The notes below the pieces were generated by a model that worked only from the letters and a program-made list of their open reading frames with translations, did no database searches and had not been told where the DNA came from. This document shows, piece by piece, positions 7,711 to 15,843 of a stretch of 64,000 bases of DNA. The position numbers and the translations under genes are program-made. Within the stretch, counting starts at the first letter, position 1; every line of letters begins with the position of its first letter. The stretch is from Peptoniphilus_B koenoeneniae (GTDB lineage: Bacteria > Bacillota > Clostridia > Tissierellales > Peptoniphilaceae): the NCBI RefSeq assembly GCF_030812875.1, contig NZ_JAUSTN010000002.1, positions 62,001-126,000 on the forward strand. Direction: 5' to 3'.

Positions 7711-9597
7711 CTATTTTGGAAAATTTAAAAGCCTTTCTCTATAATACTCATACTGTTTTTGTCTTAACTGAATCTCTTTAGGTAAACCCTCATTAATGTC
7801 ATTTACCAACTTATCGAACTTATCAAGGATAGAAACCACTTGTTCTTGAATAGTAATAGGAGGAATAACAATTGGGTATCTCTTTAAAATTTCTTTATTA
7901 AGACCTCCTCGACTTCCATCTCCTGATGATACTTCACGTAATTTAATATATTGGTTATCTAAATAGTAATATAAATAATCATTATTTATATTATCTTTTG
8001 GAACTAATGTTGCTAACGATTGATTTGTAGAAAGATTTATTTTTATTCTTGCAACCAAACCTCTAGTTTTTCCTTGACCTGCTAAAGCTATTACCGTTGA
8101 ATTTGCAGGAACCATAGTTGCACTAGAGTTATCATAACCAGCTTGTGTTATAAAATTATCTGTATTATAAATTATTTTTTTATTTACTTCTCCACTACTC
8201 ATCCATGGAATATTTCCATTGTTCCAATATTCATGTTTTATTTTACTAGGAGTACCTCCAAGAACAATCTCCGAAACTGAGCCAAGATTTTCCCACTTAA
8301 TATTAAATAATTTAACTCCAACAATCTCTCCAGCTTCTTTAAGAAATTTTAAATACGAGTTAGAGAGATATGCTCTCTCTCTCTCTCTCTCTACATATTC
8401 TTCGTCAAATGTCAAGAGTTTTTCACGATAATATTCATATTGTTTTTGTCTTTTTTCAATTTCCTCTGGCAACAAACCCTGAGTATCAGAAAGCAGGTCT
8501 TGAAACTTATCCAAAACCTCAACTATCACTTTTTGTAATTCAACACTTGGAATTAAAATCTCTAATCTTTCTATTTCTTCTCTTGATAATCTTGGTACAC
8601 TTGCTTTTCTGACTTTAGTTTTTATTAATTTTTGCTTACTCAATAAAAAATAATAAATATATTTGTTTAAAATTGAATCACTATCTATTACAAAAACATC
8701 ATCAGCTGCCCAAAAGTCATTTTCTCTATAAAAAATTTCCCCAGCTGCGCCAGCTGATATTACACAAGTTTTATTACCAGAAAAATTTTTATCATAATAA
8801 TATCCTAATGGTTTTAAACTATTTTGGAAAACTGGAAATTTGCCTTTCTCTTCAAGATCACTACGAACAAGTCTTTTTCCTCTTGTAATTTTTGCAACAT
8901 TTTTTAGTTTGCATTTTTTAATAGAATTATTGCATTTAAGAAAAAGTTCCATCGATTTGTTATTTAAATATTTTTCACTTAAAAGCATATCCCTATAGTA
9001 TTCATACTGCTTATTTCTTGCCTGTAATTCTGCCTGTAATTCAGTAACATAATTTGTAAATTTATCAAGTATTTTTACAATTTTCCCTTGAGTTTCTAAA
9101 GATGGGATTGGAATTTCAGTTTCTTTCATTAAATCTTTTGATACATTAAATCTCGTTACTCCAGATGCCGTTTTCACAATTTTCTTCCTAATAGCACTTG
9201 ACCTAAATAAATGTTTTGAAAAATTAGGTAAAAGTATATCTTTATTATTTAATCTAAGAAAAAAACAAAAACTGTTTAAATAAACATTTTCTGTCAATTC
9301 ATCAGTTATTACTGAAGACATTCCACATTCTTCAGGTGTCTCTGATGAACCAGTAAATATAATATCTCCATACATTAGCTTTCTTTGATTTTCGTTTTTA
9401 TTAATTTTGACCTTTTCATCAGAATATAATATAGTAGCTGGGTTTGAATACACATTTTTATATGTTATAAATTTCGCATTTCCATTTATAAAATCTGATT
9501 TAGATTTTGCTGTTATACCACCATAAAATGTTCCAATATCCCCTAACTTCTTCCATTCCACCTTTTCATTTCTTAAAAGTTCATCCATCTTACTCAT
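7711..9597 (-). CDS. hsdS: Type I restriction-modification specificity subunit with three target-recognition domains
   Basis: 628 residues, against about 400-450 for a usual HsdS. Start ATG 9597 is chosen because AAGGGAG lies 7 nt upstream; it overlaps the hsdM stop by 8 nt. Three successive modules can be read, each a recognition domain followed by a conserved helix that ends in a KQYEYYR motif: roughly residues 1-215, 216-401 and 409-628. The second and third helices share LPxEI..RQKQYEYYRE. Between modules 2 and 3 lies an (AG)10 tract coding for an alternating E-R run. Gain or loss of one AG unit ends the protein at 416 or 411 residues, leaving a normal two-domain HsdS. HsdS sets the DNA sequence recognised by both methylase and nuclease. 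Confidence 0.93.
   Translation of the reverse strand: MSKMDELLRNEKVEWKKLGDIGTFYGGITAKSKSDFINGNAKFITYKNVYSNPATILYSDEKVKINKNENQRKLMYGDIIFTGSSETPEECGMSSVITDELTENVYLNSFCFFLRLNNKDILLPNFSKHLFRSSAIRKKIVKTASGVTRFNVSKDLMKETEIPIPSLETQGKIVKILDKFTNYVTELQAELQARNKQYEYYRDMLLSEKYLNNKSMELFLKCNNSIKKCKLKNVAKITRGKRLVRSDLEEKGKFPVFQNSLKPLGYYYDKNFSGNKTCVISAGAAGEIFYRENDFWAADDVFVIDSDSILNKYIYYFLLSKQKLIKTKVRKASVPRLSREEIERLEILIPSVELQKVIVEVLDKFQDLLSDTQGLLPEEIEKRQKQYEYYREKLLTFDEEYVERERERAYLSNSYLKFLKEAGEIVGVKLFNIKWENLGSVSEIVLGGTPSKIKHEYWNNGNIPWMSSGEVNKKIIYNTDNFITQAGYDNSSATMVPANSTVIALAGQGKTRGLVARIKINLSTNQSLATLVPKDNINNDYLYYYLDNQYIKLREVSSGDGSRGGLNKEILKRYPIVIPPITIQEQVVSILDKFDKLVNDINEGLPKEIQLRQKQYEYYRERLLNFPK
8373..8392 (-). 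repeat. (AG)10 dinucleotide repeat inside hsdS
   Basis: Ten uninterrupted CT units on the plus strand, AG in the sense of hsdS, covering codons 402-409. Both shifted frames meet a stop 5 to 8 codons past the repeat: TAA after ..SISL with nine units, TAA after ..HISLTRI with eleven. This is the arrangement of a slipped-strand phase-variation switch. Confidence 0.95.
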
Positions 9598-11164
9598 CTT
9601 CAAGCTCCCTTACTATTTGGTTTATAGAAGCTCTAAGCTGGTCTATTTTCTTTACTCTTTCTTCAATTTCCTTATTAAGGACTTTTATGTCTATTTTTTC
9701 TCTTGTGTCTTCCTTTTCAACATAAGTAGAAACCGAAAGATTATAATCATTTTCTACTATTTCATCTCTATCTACATATCTTGAGAAATATTCCTTATCT
9801 TCACGATTTTTAAATTCTTCTACTATTGTATTAATATTTTTTTCTTCCAAGATATTGTTGTTTGTTTCTTTTTTAAATTCTTTACTTGCATCAATAAATA
9901 AGACCTTATTTTCCGTCTTATTTTTTGCCATTACTAAAATACAAGTTGCTATTGAGGTGCCAAAAAAGAGATTTTCCGGCAGTTGTATTATGCAGTCTAT
10001 AAAGTTGTTGTCTATTAAATATTGCCTAATAGTTTTTTCTGCACCTTTTCTATAAAATATTCCTGGAAAGCATACTATGGCGGCTCTGCCCTTACTTGAT
10101 AGGTAGGCAAGAGAATGCATTATAAAGGCATAGTCTGCGTAGGCTTTTGGGGCTAATTTCCCTGCTGGTGCAAATCTTTCGTCACTTATAAGGGTTGGAT
10201 TTCCATCGCCTACCCATTTTATTGAGTAGGGCGGATTGGAAACTATAGCATCAAAGGGTTTTTCATCTTTATGTAAGGGATTTAATAGTGTGTTTCCCCT
10301 TTTTATGGAAAAATTATTGTAATTTACATTGTGTAAAAACATATTCATACGAGCCAAGTTGAAGTTGGTCATATTTATTTCTTGTCCGAAAAAACCCTCA
10401 TCTATAATGTGCTCATCAAATTGTTTTTTCATCTGCAAAAGTAAAGAGCCGCTACCGCAGGTAGGATCATATACCTTGTTAATGCTTGTTTTCCCTTCCA
10501 TTACGAGTCTTGCTAAAAGTTTTGATACGGTTTGAGGTGTAAAGAATTCTCCGCCAGATTTACCGGCATTGCTTGCATAGTTGGAAATCAAATATTCATA
10601 AGCATCTCCAAAGGCATCTATTTCATTGTTTTGAAAGTTTTTAAAATTTATTTCTCCTATACCTGTTAAGATGTCAGTCAACCTTTTGTTTTTTTCTGCT
10701 ACTGTGCCTCCTAAACGGTTGCTAGTGGTGTCTATTTCTTCAAATAGTCCTTTTATATCATCTTCTGATGCAAAGCCTACTGCACTGCCTTCTATGGCTT
10801 TAAATATGTTAGCTAAGTCTGTGTTTAAATTTTCATTGTCTTTTGCCTTTTTTACTATATTTTTAAATAACTGACTGGGTAATATAAAAAAACCCTTGTC
10901 TTCAACTGTGTTTGGTCTAAAATATTCCTCTGCTTCTTTGTCAGAAATTTCTGCATAATCAAAGTCTATGTCCCCTGCTTCATGTTCTGCGGAGTTAAAA
11001 AACTCGGTTATATTTTCAGAGATAAATCTATAAAATAAAATTCCTAAAATATATTGCTTAAAGTCCCAACCATCTACTGCTCCACGAACATTGTCTGCTA
11101 TTGACCATATTTTTCTATGTAGTTCTGCTCTTTGTGTGCTTTCATTATTTTCTACTTTAGCCAT
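9590..11164 (-). CDS. hsdM: Type I restriction-modification DNA methyltransferase (N6-adenine) subunit
   Basis: 524 residues, normal length. An N-terminal helical HsdM_N domain comes first, then the methyltransferase core with SAM motif I (DPTCGSGSLL) and catalytic NPPY at 310-313. It methylates adenine in the site chosen by HsdS. ATG 11164 follows a GGAGAAAG ribosome site. The C-terminal helix (EEIEERVKKIDQLRASI) fits a coiled contact with HsdS. First gene of the operon; its own promoter lies just upstream. Confidence 0.96.
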   Translation of the reverse strand: MAKVENNESTQRAELHRKIWSIADNVRGAVDGWDFKQYILGILFYRFISENITEFFNSAEHEAGDIDFDYAEISDKEAEEYFRPNTVEDKGFFILPSQLFKNIVKKAKDNENLNTDLANIFKAIEGSAVGFASEDDIKGLFEEIDTTSNRLGGTVAEKNKRLTDILTGIGEINFKNFQNNEIDAFGDAYEYLISNYASNAGKSGGEFFTPQTVSKLLARLVMEGKTSINKVYDPTCGSGSLLLQMKKQFDEHIIDEGFFGQEINMTNFNLARMNMFLHNVNYNNFSIKRGNTLLNPLHKDEKPFDAIVSNPPYSIKWVGDGNPTLISDERFAPAGKLAPKAYADYAFIMHSLAYLSSKGRAAIVCFPGIFYRKGAEKTIRQYLIDNNFIDCIIQLPENLFFGTSIATCILVMAKNKTENKVLFIDASKEFKKETNNNILEEKNINTIVEEFKNREDKEYFSRYVDRDEIVENDYNLSVSTYVEKEDTREKIDIKVLNKEIEERVKKIDQLRASINQIVRELEDE

Positions 11165-11216
11165 TTCTTTCTCCTATGTATATATTTTATTAAACTTTTT
11201 ACTGCTTCATGTTAAT

Positions 11217-11222
11217 ATTATA
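11217..11222 (-). promoter_or_regulatory. Extended -10 promoter for hsdM
   Basis: On the minus strand TGC-TATAAT (extended -10), 53 nt before the hsdM start. No clear -35 element. Confidence 0.5.
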
Positions 11223-11263
11223 GCATAATATAAAATTACAAAACTTAGACTGAGAGGAAAAAT

Positions 11264-11301
11264 AAATACCAGAGTAAGCTTTAATACTTACTCTGGTATT
11301 T
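11264..11301 (-). terminator. Terminator of the iron-uptake/cupin operon
   Basis: Perfect 15-bp stem (AAATACCAGAGTAAG and its complement) with an 8-nt loop. T-rich sequence follows on the minus strand, 50 nt past the cupin stop. It could also work on the plus strand. Confidence 0.8.
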
Positions 11302-11353
11302 GATTTAATTTAAAGGGTTAACTTTATGATTAAAAAATAATTCAATTTCTTTT

Positions 11354-12001
11354 TTATTTATCTATAGATAAGATTAATAACATTTTAAATCTTGTAATTG
11401 CAGTTACATTATGGATTACATTTGCCGGAAATACTAATTGCTCTCCTGCTTCAATCTCAATTTCCTTATCTCCCACAAGAAGCTTTGCTTTACCTTCAAG
11501 TGCTAGGACGAGAGCATCTCCTGGAGCTTTATGTGGTTTTAGTCCCTCTCCTGCATCAAAAGCCATAATAACTAACCTAAAATCATCTTTTGAAGCAAGG
11601 TCAATGTTTGCAATTCCTCCATCTACATAATCTAAATAGTCAACTAGTTTAATTTTTTTTCCTTTGTCAATGTTTTTCATTTCTTCCTCCTCTAAGTTAA
11701 TTGCGATTTCTAAAAATATACTTTTTTCCCTTGCTTCTATGTCAAAAAGTTTATTTTTTTCAAAAAGTATTAGTTCGTTATTTATAAGCCTTTCATTATT
11801 AAATTTAAGCTCACCTTTTAAAACAAAATATATTCTTTCTTCAGCATAAAATTCAGGGGAAATGCTGGTGTTTTGATCAAGACTCATAAGTAAGATGTGA
11901 AGATCATACAAATCTACAAGTTTCTTGCTTATAGTTTGATGGTCTTTTATGGGTATGACCTCTTCTGGTATCAATATTTTTCCCTTACTGATATTTTTCA
12001 T
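11354..12001 (-). CDS. Double-cupin protein of unknown function
   Basis: 215 residues from ATG 12001, chosen because AGGTGAT precedes it; the ATPase stop lies one base upstream, so the two are probably coupled. Two beta-barrel cupin-like halves are visible: about 45-95 (ERIYFVLKGELKF) and 150-213 (HKAPGDALVLALEGKAKL and FPANVIHNVTA). The histidines in the second half could bind a metal. It is a clear relative of the cupin at 32438-33091 in the GC-rich island, with a very similar C-terminal half. As last gene of a Fur-boxed uptake operon it may bind a metal, metallophore or cofactor; this is inference. Confidence 0.75.
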   Translation of the reverse strand: MKNISKGKILIPEEVIPIKDHQTISKKLVDLYDLHILLMSLDQNTSISPEFYAEERIYFVLKGELKFNNERLINNELILFEKNKLFDIEAREKSIFLEIAINLEEEEMKNIDKGKKIKLVDYLDYVDGGIANIDLASKDDFRLVIMAFDAGEGLKPHKAPGDALVLALEGKAKLLVGDKEIEIEAGEQLVFPANVIHNVTAITRFKMLLILSIDK

Positions 12002-12002
12002 T

Positions 12003-12806
12003 TTAATCACCTGCTATGCTAATGGGTATTATAGTATTATATTCTTTCTTATCGTTTTTTATTTTTTCAAGTATAACCTCTACCCCAAAGGCTTCCTTCA
12101 TGTTTTCCTTACAGATAATATCAGATGTTTTTCCTATTTTATGCCTAGCATTTTCCATTAACATCAAGGATTTATCTGCTACTTCAAGAGCGTGGGCTGG
12201 GTAATGAGTATTTATAATAACACTGATATTGTCTATTTTGGATAGTTTTTTGATTAATGAAATTATTTTTAGCTGATTTTTAAAATCAAGGCCACTTTCC
12301 GGCTCATCTAATATGATTAAGCTTGGATCTGAAATTAAGGCTCTGGCTATGAGAACCATCTGAAGTTCTCCTCCACTCATCACAGAACATGACTTGTCTT
12401 TAAGGTTTTCTATAGATAAGCTTTTCATAATATTATTTGCCTTCTCATATTCTCTTGTGCCTGGTTTTGCAAATGGTCCAAGTTTACTAGAAAGCCCTAA
12501 CACTACCATATCAATTCCAGAATATTCAAAAGAAAATGATCTTTTTTGAGGAACATATGATATCTTAGACCATAAGTCCCTTCTATTAAAACTTGAAATA
12601 TCTTTTCCATCCATAAAACTATTTCCTAGTTTCCATTTTTCAAAATCACATATACATCTTATAAGGCTAGTCTTACCAACACCATTGGGCCCTAAGATAG
12701 ATAAAACCTGACCTTGAGCCAGACTAAAAGATAAGTTTTTAAATAATTCATGATTTTTATCATAATAAAATCCTGCGTCTTTTACTTCTAATTTAATTGA
12801 ACCCAC
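12003..12806 (-). CDS. Iron/metallophore ABC transporter ATP-binding protein (FepC/FhuC type)
   Basis: 267 residues. Walker A is GPNGVGKTS, the signature is MSGGELQ, Walker B is LIILDEPESGLD, followed by NTHYPAHALE with the switch histidine. It energises the adjacent FecCD permease. The start appears to be GTG 12806, inside the permease 3' end (14-nt overlap) with a G-rich ribosome site; no ATG is nearby. Length and order match siderophore/heme/cobalamin importers. Confidence 0.88.
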   Translation of the reverse strand: MGSIKLEVKDAGFYYDKNHELFKNLSFSLAQGQVLSILGPNGVGKTSLIRCICDFEKWKLGNSFMDGKDISSFNRRDLWSKISYVPQKRSFSFEYSGIDMVVLGLSSKLGPFAKPGTREYEKANNIMKSLSIENLKDKSCSVMSGGELQMVLIARALISDPSLIILDEPESGLDFKNQLKIISLIKKLSKIDNISVIINTHYPAHALEVADKSLMLMENARHKIGKTSDIICKENMKEAFGVEVILEKIKNDKKEYNTIIPISIAGD

Positions 12807-13821
12807 CCCCAGTTTTTCTAATTAGGCTTATAAAAATTGGAGCTCCAATTATTGCCGTAAGAACTGAAATAGGTAGTTCTATTACAGAAACCGTTCTTGA
12901 TAAAGCCTCTATTAGTACCATAAGACTTGCTCCTAAAGATATGCTAAAAGGTAGAGTATGAGTATTATTAGCTCCCACCATCATCCTTGCCATGTGAGGA
13001 ATTATCAAACCAATCCATCCGACTTGCCCACACATTGATATAGATGAGGCTGTAATAAGTGTTGATGCAAATATAAAAATAAGCCTAGTTTTTTTTACAT
13101 TAACTCCTAGACTTTTTGCTTCATCTTCTGATAGGCTCATGATATTTAGCCTAAATATCAATAGTCTTATTATGATGACTCCCAAAATTATTAGGGGCGC
13201 AGATAACATCAAATTTTTATAAGATGATCTTGCAAAAGAACCCATAAGCCAATAACTGATGGCTGGCAACTTATCTGTCGGGTCTGCTGTATATTTTAAA
13301 AGAGACGCTAGAGCATTTGATAATGAGGAAACTACAAGACCTGCGAGTATAAGCATTATCGTTGATGACCTAGTTCTACTCTTGCCAATATAAAGGGTTA
13401 AAACTACTCCAATTAATCCAAAAGCTAAAGCAAAGACTTGAATAGATAAGGTTGAAAGCGATAAAAGTATACCAATTACAGCTCCAAGACTTGCAGCTGA
13501 GCTTACCCCTAATATATCAGGAGTTGCCAAGGGGTTTGAAAAAACCCCTTGGAAGGCAAGACCTGCTGTGGAAAGACCAGCTCCTACTACTATGCCAGTA
13601 ATAATCCTTGGTAATCTCACATTTATTATTACTGATTCAAGCATAGGGTCATAATCCCTCCCGCTTAAATAAGCATTGAAAAAATCTACAATCTGTCTGA
13701 TGCTTAGAGGCATTCTCCCAATAGCAAGTGCCAAAACGCTGATCAATATAGGTAGACTAATTAGTATCACATATGAGCTTGCTGTTATCTTTTTATCTTT
13801 GATAAAGATTTCTTTAATCAT
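12793..13821 (-). CDS. Iron/metallophore ABC transporter permease (FecCD family)
   Basis: 342 residues, highly hydrophobic, the usual size of a BtuC/FecCD subunit with about ten membrane helices. Family landmarks include VRLPRIITGIVVGAGL near residue 70, GVSSAASLGAV, and near the C-terminus GWIGLIIPHMAR. ATG 13821 overlaps the receptor gene stop by 4 nt. A single permease gene suggests a homodimeric channel. Confidence 0.9.
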   Translation of the reverse strand: MIKEIFIKDKKITASSYVILISLPILISVLALAIGRMPLSIRQIVDFFNAYLSGRDYDPMLESVIINVRLPRIITGIVVGAGLSTAGLAFQGVFSNPLATPDILGVSSAASLGAVIGILLSLSTLSIQVFALAFGLIGVVLTLYIGKSRTRSSTIMLILAGLVVSSLSNALASLLKYTADPTDKLPAISYWLMGSFARSSYKNLMLSAPLIILGVIIIRLLIFRLNIMSLSEDEAKSLGVNVKKTRLIFIFASTLITASSISMCGQVGWIGLIIPHMARMMVGANNTHTLPFSISLGASLMVLIEALSRTVSVIELPISVLTAIIGAPIFISLIRKTGGGFN

Positions 13822-14993
13822 ATATCAAACATATCCTCAATTTGTTCATTTGTTAATTCATAATCATACCATGTTTTATAGTAATCTTTAATCATTGCTT
13901 TTAGATCATAGTCTTTAAATTCTTCTGGGTAAGTTGATTTTGCAAGCCATGCTAGGACAAGTGGTCCGTCCGGATTTGGTGTAAACCAATTCCACATGCC
14001 AAGCTTAGTATTATAAACTTTTTTATCCTTAACAGCTTTCATATTTGAAAAATTGATACCTTCTACTGAATTTTCATATACATCTTTTGTTGTAATATCA
14101 AGAAGACCAGGTCCATCAAGATAAAGTATATCTGGATTCCATTGATAAAATTGTTCAATAGAAACTTTGGCAAAGCCTTTTGTTTCATCAGCTAAATTTT
14201 TAACACCAATTCTCTTTAGCCAGAAATCTCCAAAAACACCTTTACCAGCAACCATTGGTACTCCTTCAACATACTTCCATAAAATCACACCAGTTGGTTT
14301 TTTACTATCATCTATTTTTGAAATTCTTTCTTCAACATCTTTTACAATATCTTGACCTGCTTTTATGAAATCATCTGTCTTTCCGCTTTCGCCAAATACA
14401 TCTTCTAAGAGCTTTAACCATTGTGTGTACCTATCTATTGGGTCAGCTGGTCCATTTGTGCCAACTGTAGCAAATCCTACACACGGAATCCCTGTCTTTT
14501 TAAGAGTTTCATAGTGTTCTTTATTCGAAGCATTGTAAAAAATAACATCTGGTTTAAGCTTCATTATTTCCTCAATATTAATGTCAGATTGAGCTTGAAC
14601 TGTATTTTGGCTATCAAGAAGCTCTGGAGCTATATCCTTTAAAACTGTATTTGAAATTACTTGCTTTAGTGATCCAGCATATCCTACTATGTATGGAGCC
14701 TTTCCTTGATGATAAGCCATATAAGTAGATAAAATTGGAATTTGATCTATTACTATTCTCTCAATTTTCTCTGGAACTTCTACCTTATTGCCTGTATGGT
14801 CTGTAATTGTTCTAACTTTTTTATTTTCAGCCTTGCCTTGTTCTGTCTTTTCTTCCTCTTTCTTTTCCTCAGTTTTAACTACTTCTTTACCTTCCGACTT
14901 TTGCTCAGTTTTTCCATTGCCACATGCAGTCATGCTTGTTAAGACAAATATAACTAGACATAAAATTAATGATATTTTTTTAATAGCTTTCAT
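13818..14993 (-). CDS. Iron/metallophore ABC transporter substrate-binding lipoprotein (FepB/BtuF superfamily)
   Basis: 391 residues. A lipoprotein signal comes first (hydrophobic stretch, lipobox TAC at about residue 24), then a charged E/K-rich linker. The periplasmic-binding-protein fold begins at RTITDHTGNKVEVP. MKLKPDVIFYNAS and WNPDILYLDG are typical of this superfamily, and WNWFTPNPDGPLVLAW near the C-terminus marks a subgroup often annotated as iron-complex receptors. The ligand is not readable from sequence. ATG follows directly on the methyltransferase stop, so the genes are co-transcribed under the upstream Fur-type box. Confidence 0.88.
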   Translation of the reverse strand: MKAIKKISLILCLVIFVLTSMTACGNGKTEQKSEGKEVVKTEEKKEEEKTEQGKAENKKVRTITDHTGNKVEVPEKIERIVIDQIPILSTYMAYHQGKAPYIVGYAGSLKQVISNTVLKDIAPELLDSQNTVQAQSDINIEEIMKLKPDVIFYNASNKEHYETLKKTGIPCVGFATVGTNGPADPIDRYTQWLKLLEDVFGESGKTDDFIKAGQDIVKDVEERISKIDDSKKPTGVILWKYVEGVPMVAGKGVFGDFWLKRIGVKNLADETKGFAKVSIEQFYQWNPDILYLDGPGLLDITTKDVYENSVEGINFSNMKAVKDKKVYNTKLGMWNWFTPNPDGPLVLAWLAKSTYPEEFKDYDLKAMIKDYYKTWYDYELTNEQIEDMFDI

Positions 14994-15752
14994 CTAATCC
15001 ACCTTTTTACTTGCTAAAACTATATATGAAATGCTTGAATTTTTAGACCTTTCTATCATTTTTGCAAACCTATCCCTATTTTCTTCTGAATAGGCTTTTT
15101 TATAAAAATTTGCAGCCCCTACTGGTCCCTCATCTTTTATAATTGTATCCCTGTCTAATAGAATCATCTTACCCGTTCTTTGTGAAAAAGGTCTAAAAGA
15201 ATTTTCTATAAAAACTTTATTCCAATTTTCTATGGTTAGAGGATACACATTCATATTTGTAAATTTTGAAAGTTCCCTTCTTATATCTTCACTTTCATTT
15301 TCCACTGCAACATCATGAGTTAATAAATAACCGCCTTTTTTTAAAACCCTGTGATAATTTTTAAGAGCCTTTGCTTTTTCTTCATTTGGAAGCATGGTAA
15401 GCATTGCCTCATTGATTATTAAATCAAATGTTTCATCCTCAAAATCCAACTTTAAGGCATCCATATTCATTACTTCAATTTCCTTTTCTAAACCTAAAAG
15501 CTTTATATTCTCTAAGGCTTGTTCTATGGCAACTTGGTCATTATCTATACCTATTATTTTGCACTTATATTCAGTATAAACTCTTATGAGATTATCTCCT
15601 CTATTGCAAGCAACTTCTAAAACCTTCATATCTTTATCGATCTTTACCTGATCAAGTAACCAATCGGTCATAAGACCTCCGCCTGGTCTAAGTCTTGTTC
15701 TACCAAGCATCTTTAAAAAATCATGTCCAAAGCTAATTTTATTCTTTTCCAT
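14994..15752 (-). CDS. Class I SAM-dependent methyltransferase (type 11), Fur-boxed
   Basis: 252 residues from ATG 15752, which has AAGGAGG in front; an upstream extension of the frame is non-coding in character. The Rossmann core has a variant SAM motif I, VLEVACNRGDN (usual form VLDVGCGxGxN), an acidic turn GIDNDQ, MDALKLDFEDETFDLI and LKKGGYLLTHD. It heads the iron-type uptake operon, with the Fur-type box between promoter and ribosome site. Such a gene could modify a siderophore, porphyrin or other chelate; the substrate is unknown. Confidence 0.85.
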   Translation of the reverse strand: MEKNKISFGHDFLKMLGRTRLRPGGGLMTDWLLDQVKIDKDMKVLEVACNRGDNLIRVYTEYKCKIIGIDNDQVAIEQALENIKLLGLEKEIEVMNMDALKLDFEDETFDLIINEAMLTMLPNEEKAKALKNYHRVLKKGGYLLTHDVAVENESEDIRRELSKFTNMNVYPLTIENWNKVFIENSFRPFSQRTGKMILLDRDTIIKDEGPVGAANFYKKAYSEENRDRFAKMIERSKNSSISYIVLASKKVD

Positions 15753-15763
15753 TTTTTCCTCCT

Positions 15764-15778
15764 TGATAATAATTATCA
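15764..15778 (-). promoter_or_regulatory. Fur-family operator (exact 7-1-7 box)
   Basis: TGATAAT-A-ATTATCA: all 14 arm bases match the 7-1-7 Bacillus-type Fur box TGATAATNATTATCA (PerR prefers TTATAATNATTATAA, Zur has C/G bases). It lies just downstream of the -10 element and 11 bases before the methyltransferase ATG, where a bound repressor would block transcription. Confidence 0.88.
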
Positions 15779-15789
15779 TTACGTTTATA

Positions 15790-15795
15790 ATTATA
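15790..15795 (-). promoter_or_regulatory. Extended -10 promoter of the iron-uptake operon
   Basis: Minus strand TGC-TATAAT, 11 nt upstream of the Fur-type box. No convincing -35 element, as is common with extended -10 promoters. Confidence 0.6.
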
Positions 15796-15808
15796 GCATA
15801 GATAATTT

Positions 15809-15832
15809 TTGTTGCAGTTGCAGAAGCAACAA
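15809..15832. promoter_or_regulatory. Inverted repeat in front of the Crp-family gene
   Basis: TTGTTGC-N10-GCAACAA, perfect 7-bp arms, ending 11 nt before the regulator ATG. The spacing suits a dimeric Crp/Fnr-type protein, so autoregulation is possible. Function is inferred from position only. Confidence 0.45.
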
Positions 15833-15843
15833 AGGGGGATTTT

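Noticed and set aside
8370..8612. Plus-strand open frame rich in Leu-Ser repeats across the CT tract
   Set aside because: It is the antisense shadow of hsdS; the AG repeat creates the open frame and no ribosome site is present.
7711..9597. Three-domain HsdS as two genes wrongly joined by sequencing error in the repeat
   Set aside because: Cannot be excluded from one sequence, but the tract is short (20 bp). The frame is clean on both sides, and the off-frame stops are placed as a working switch would need. Kept as a biological finding with the check stated.
12016..12204. Plus-strand open frames inside the iron-transport operon (also 11949-12161, 14742-14997)
   Set aside because: They lie opposite strongly supported ABC transporter genes and have hydrophobic, codon-poor content typical of antisense shadows.
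15764..15778. PerR or Zur box instead of Fur box
   Set aside because: The arms TGATAAT/ATTATCA match the Fur form exactly; PerR would have TTATAAT and Zur TCGTAAT. PerR cross-binding remains possible.
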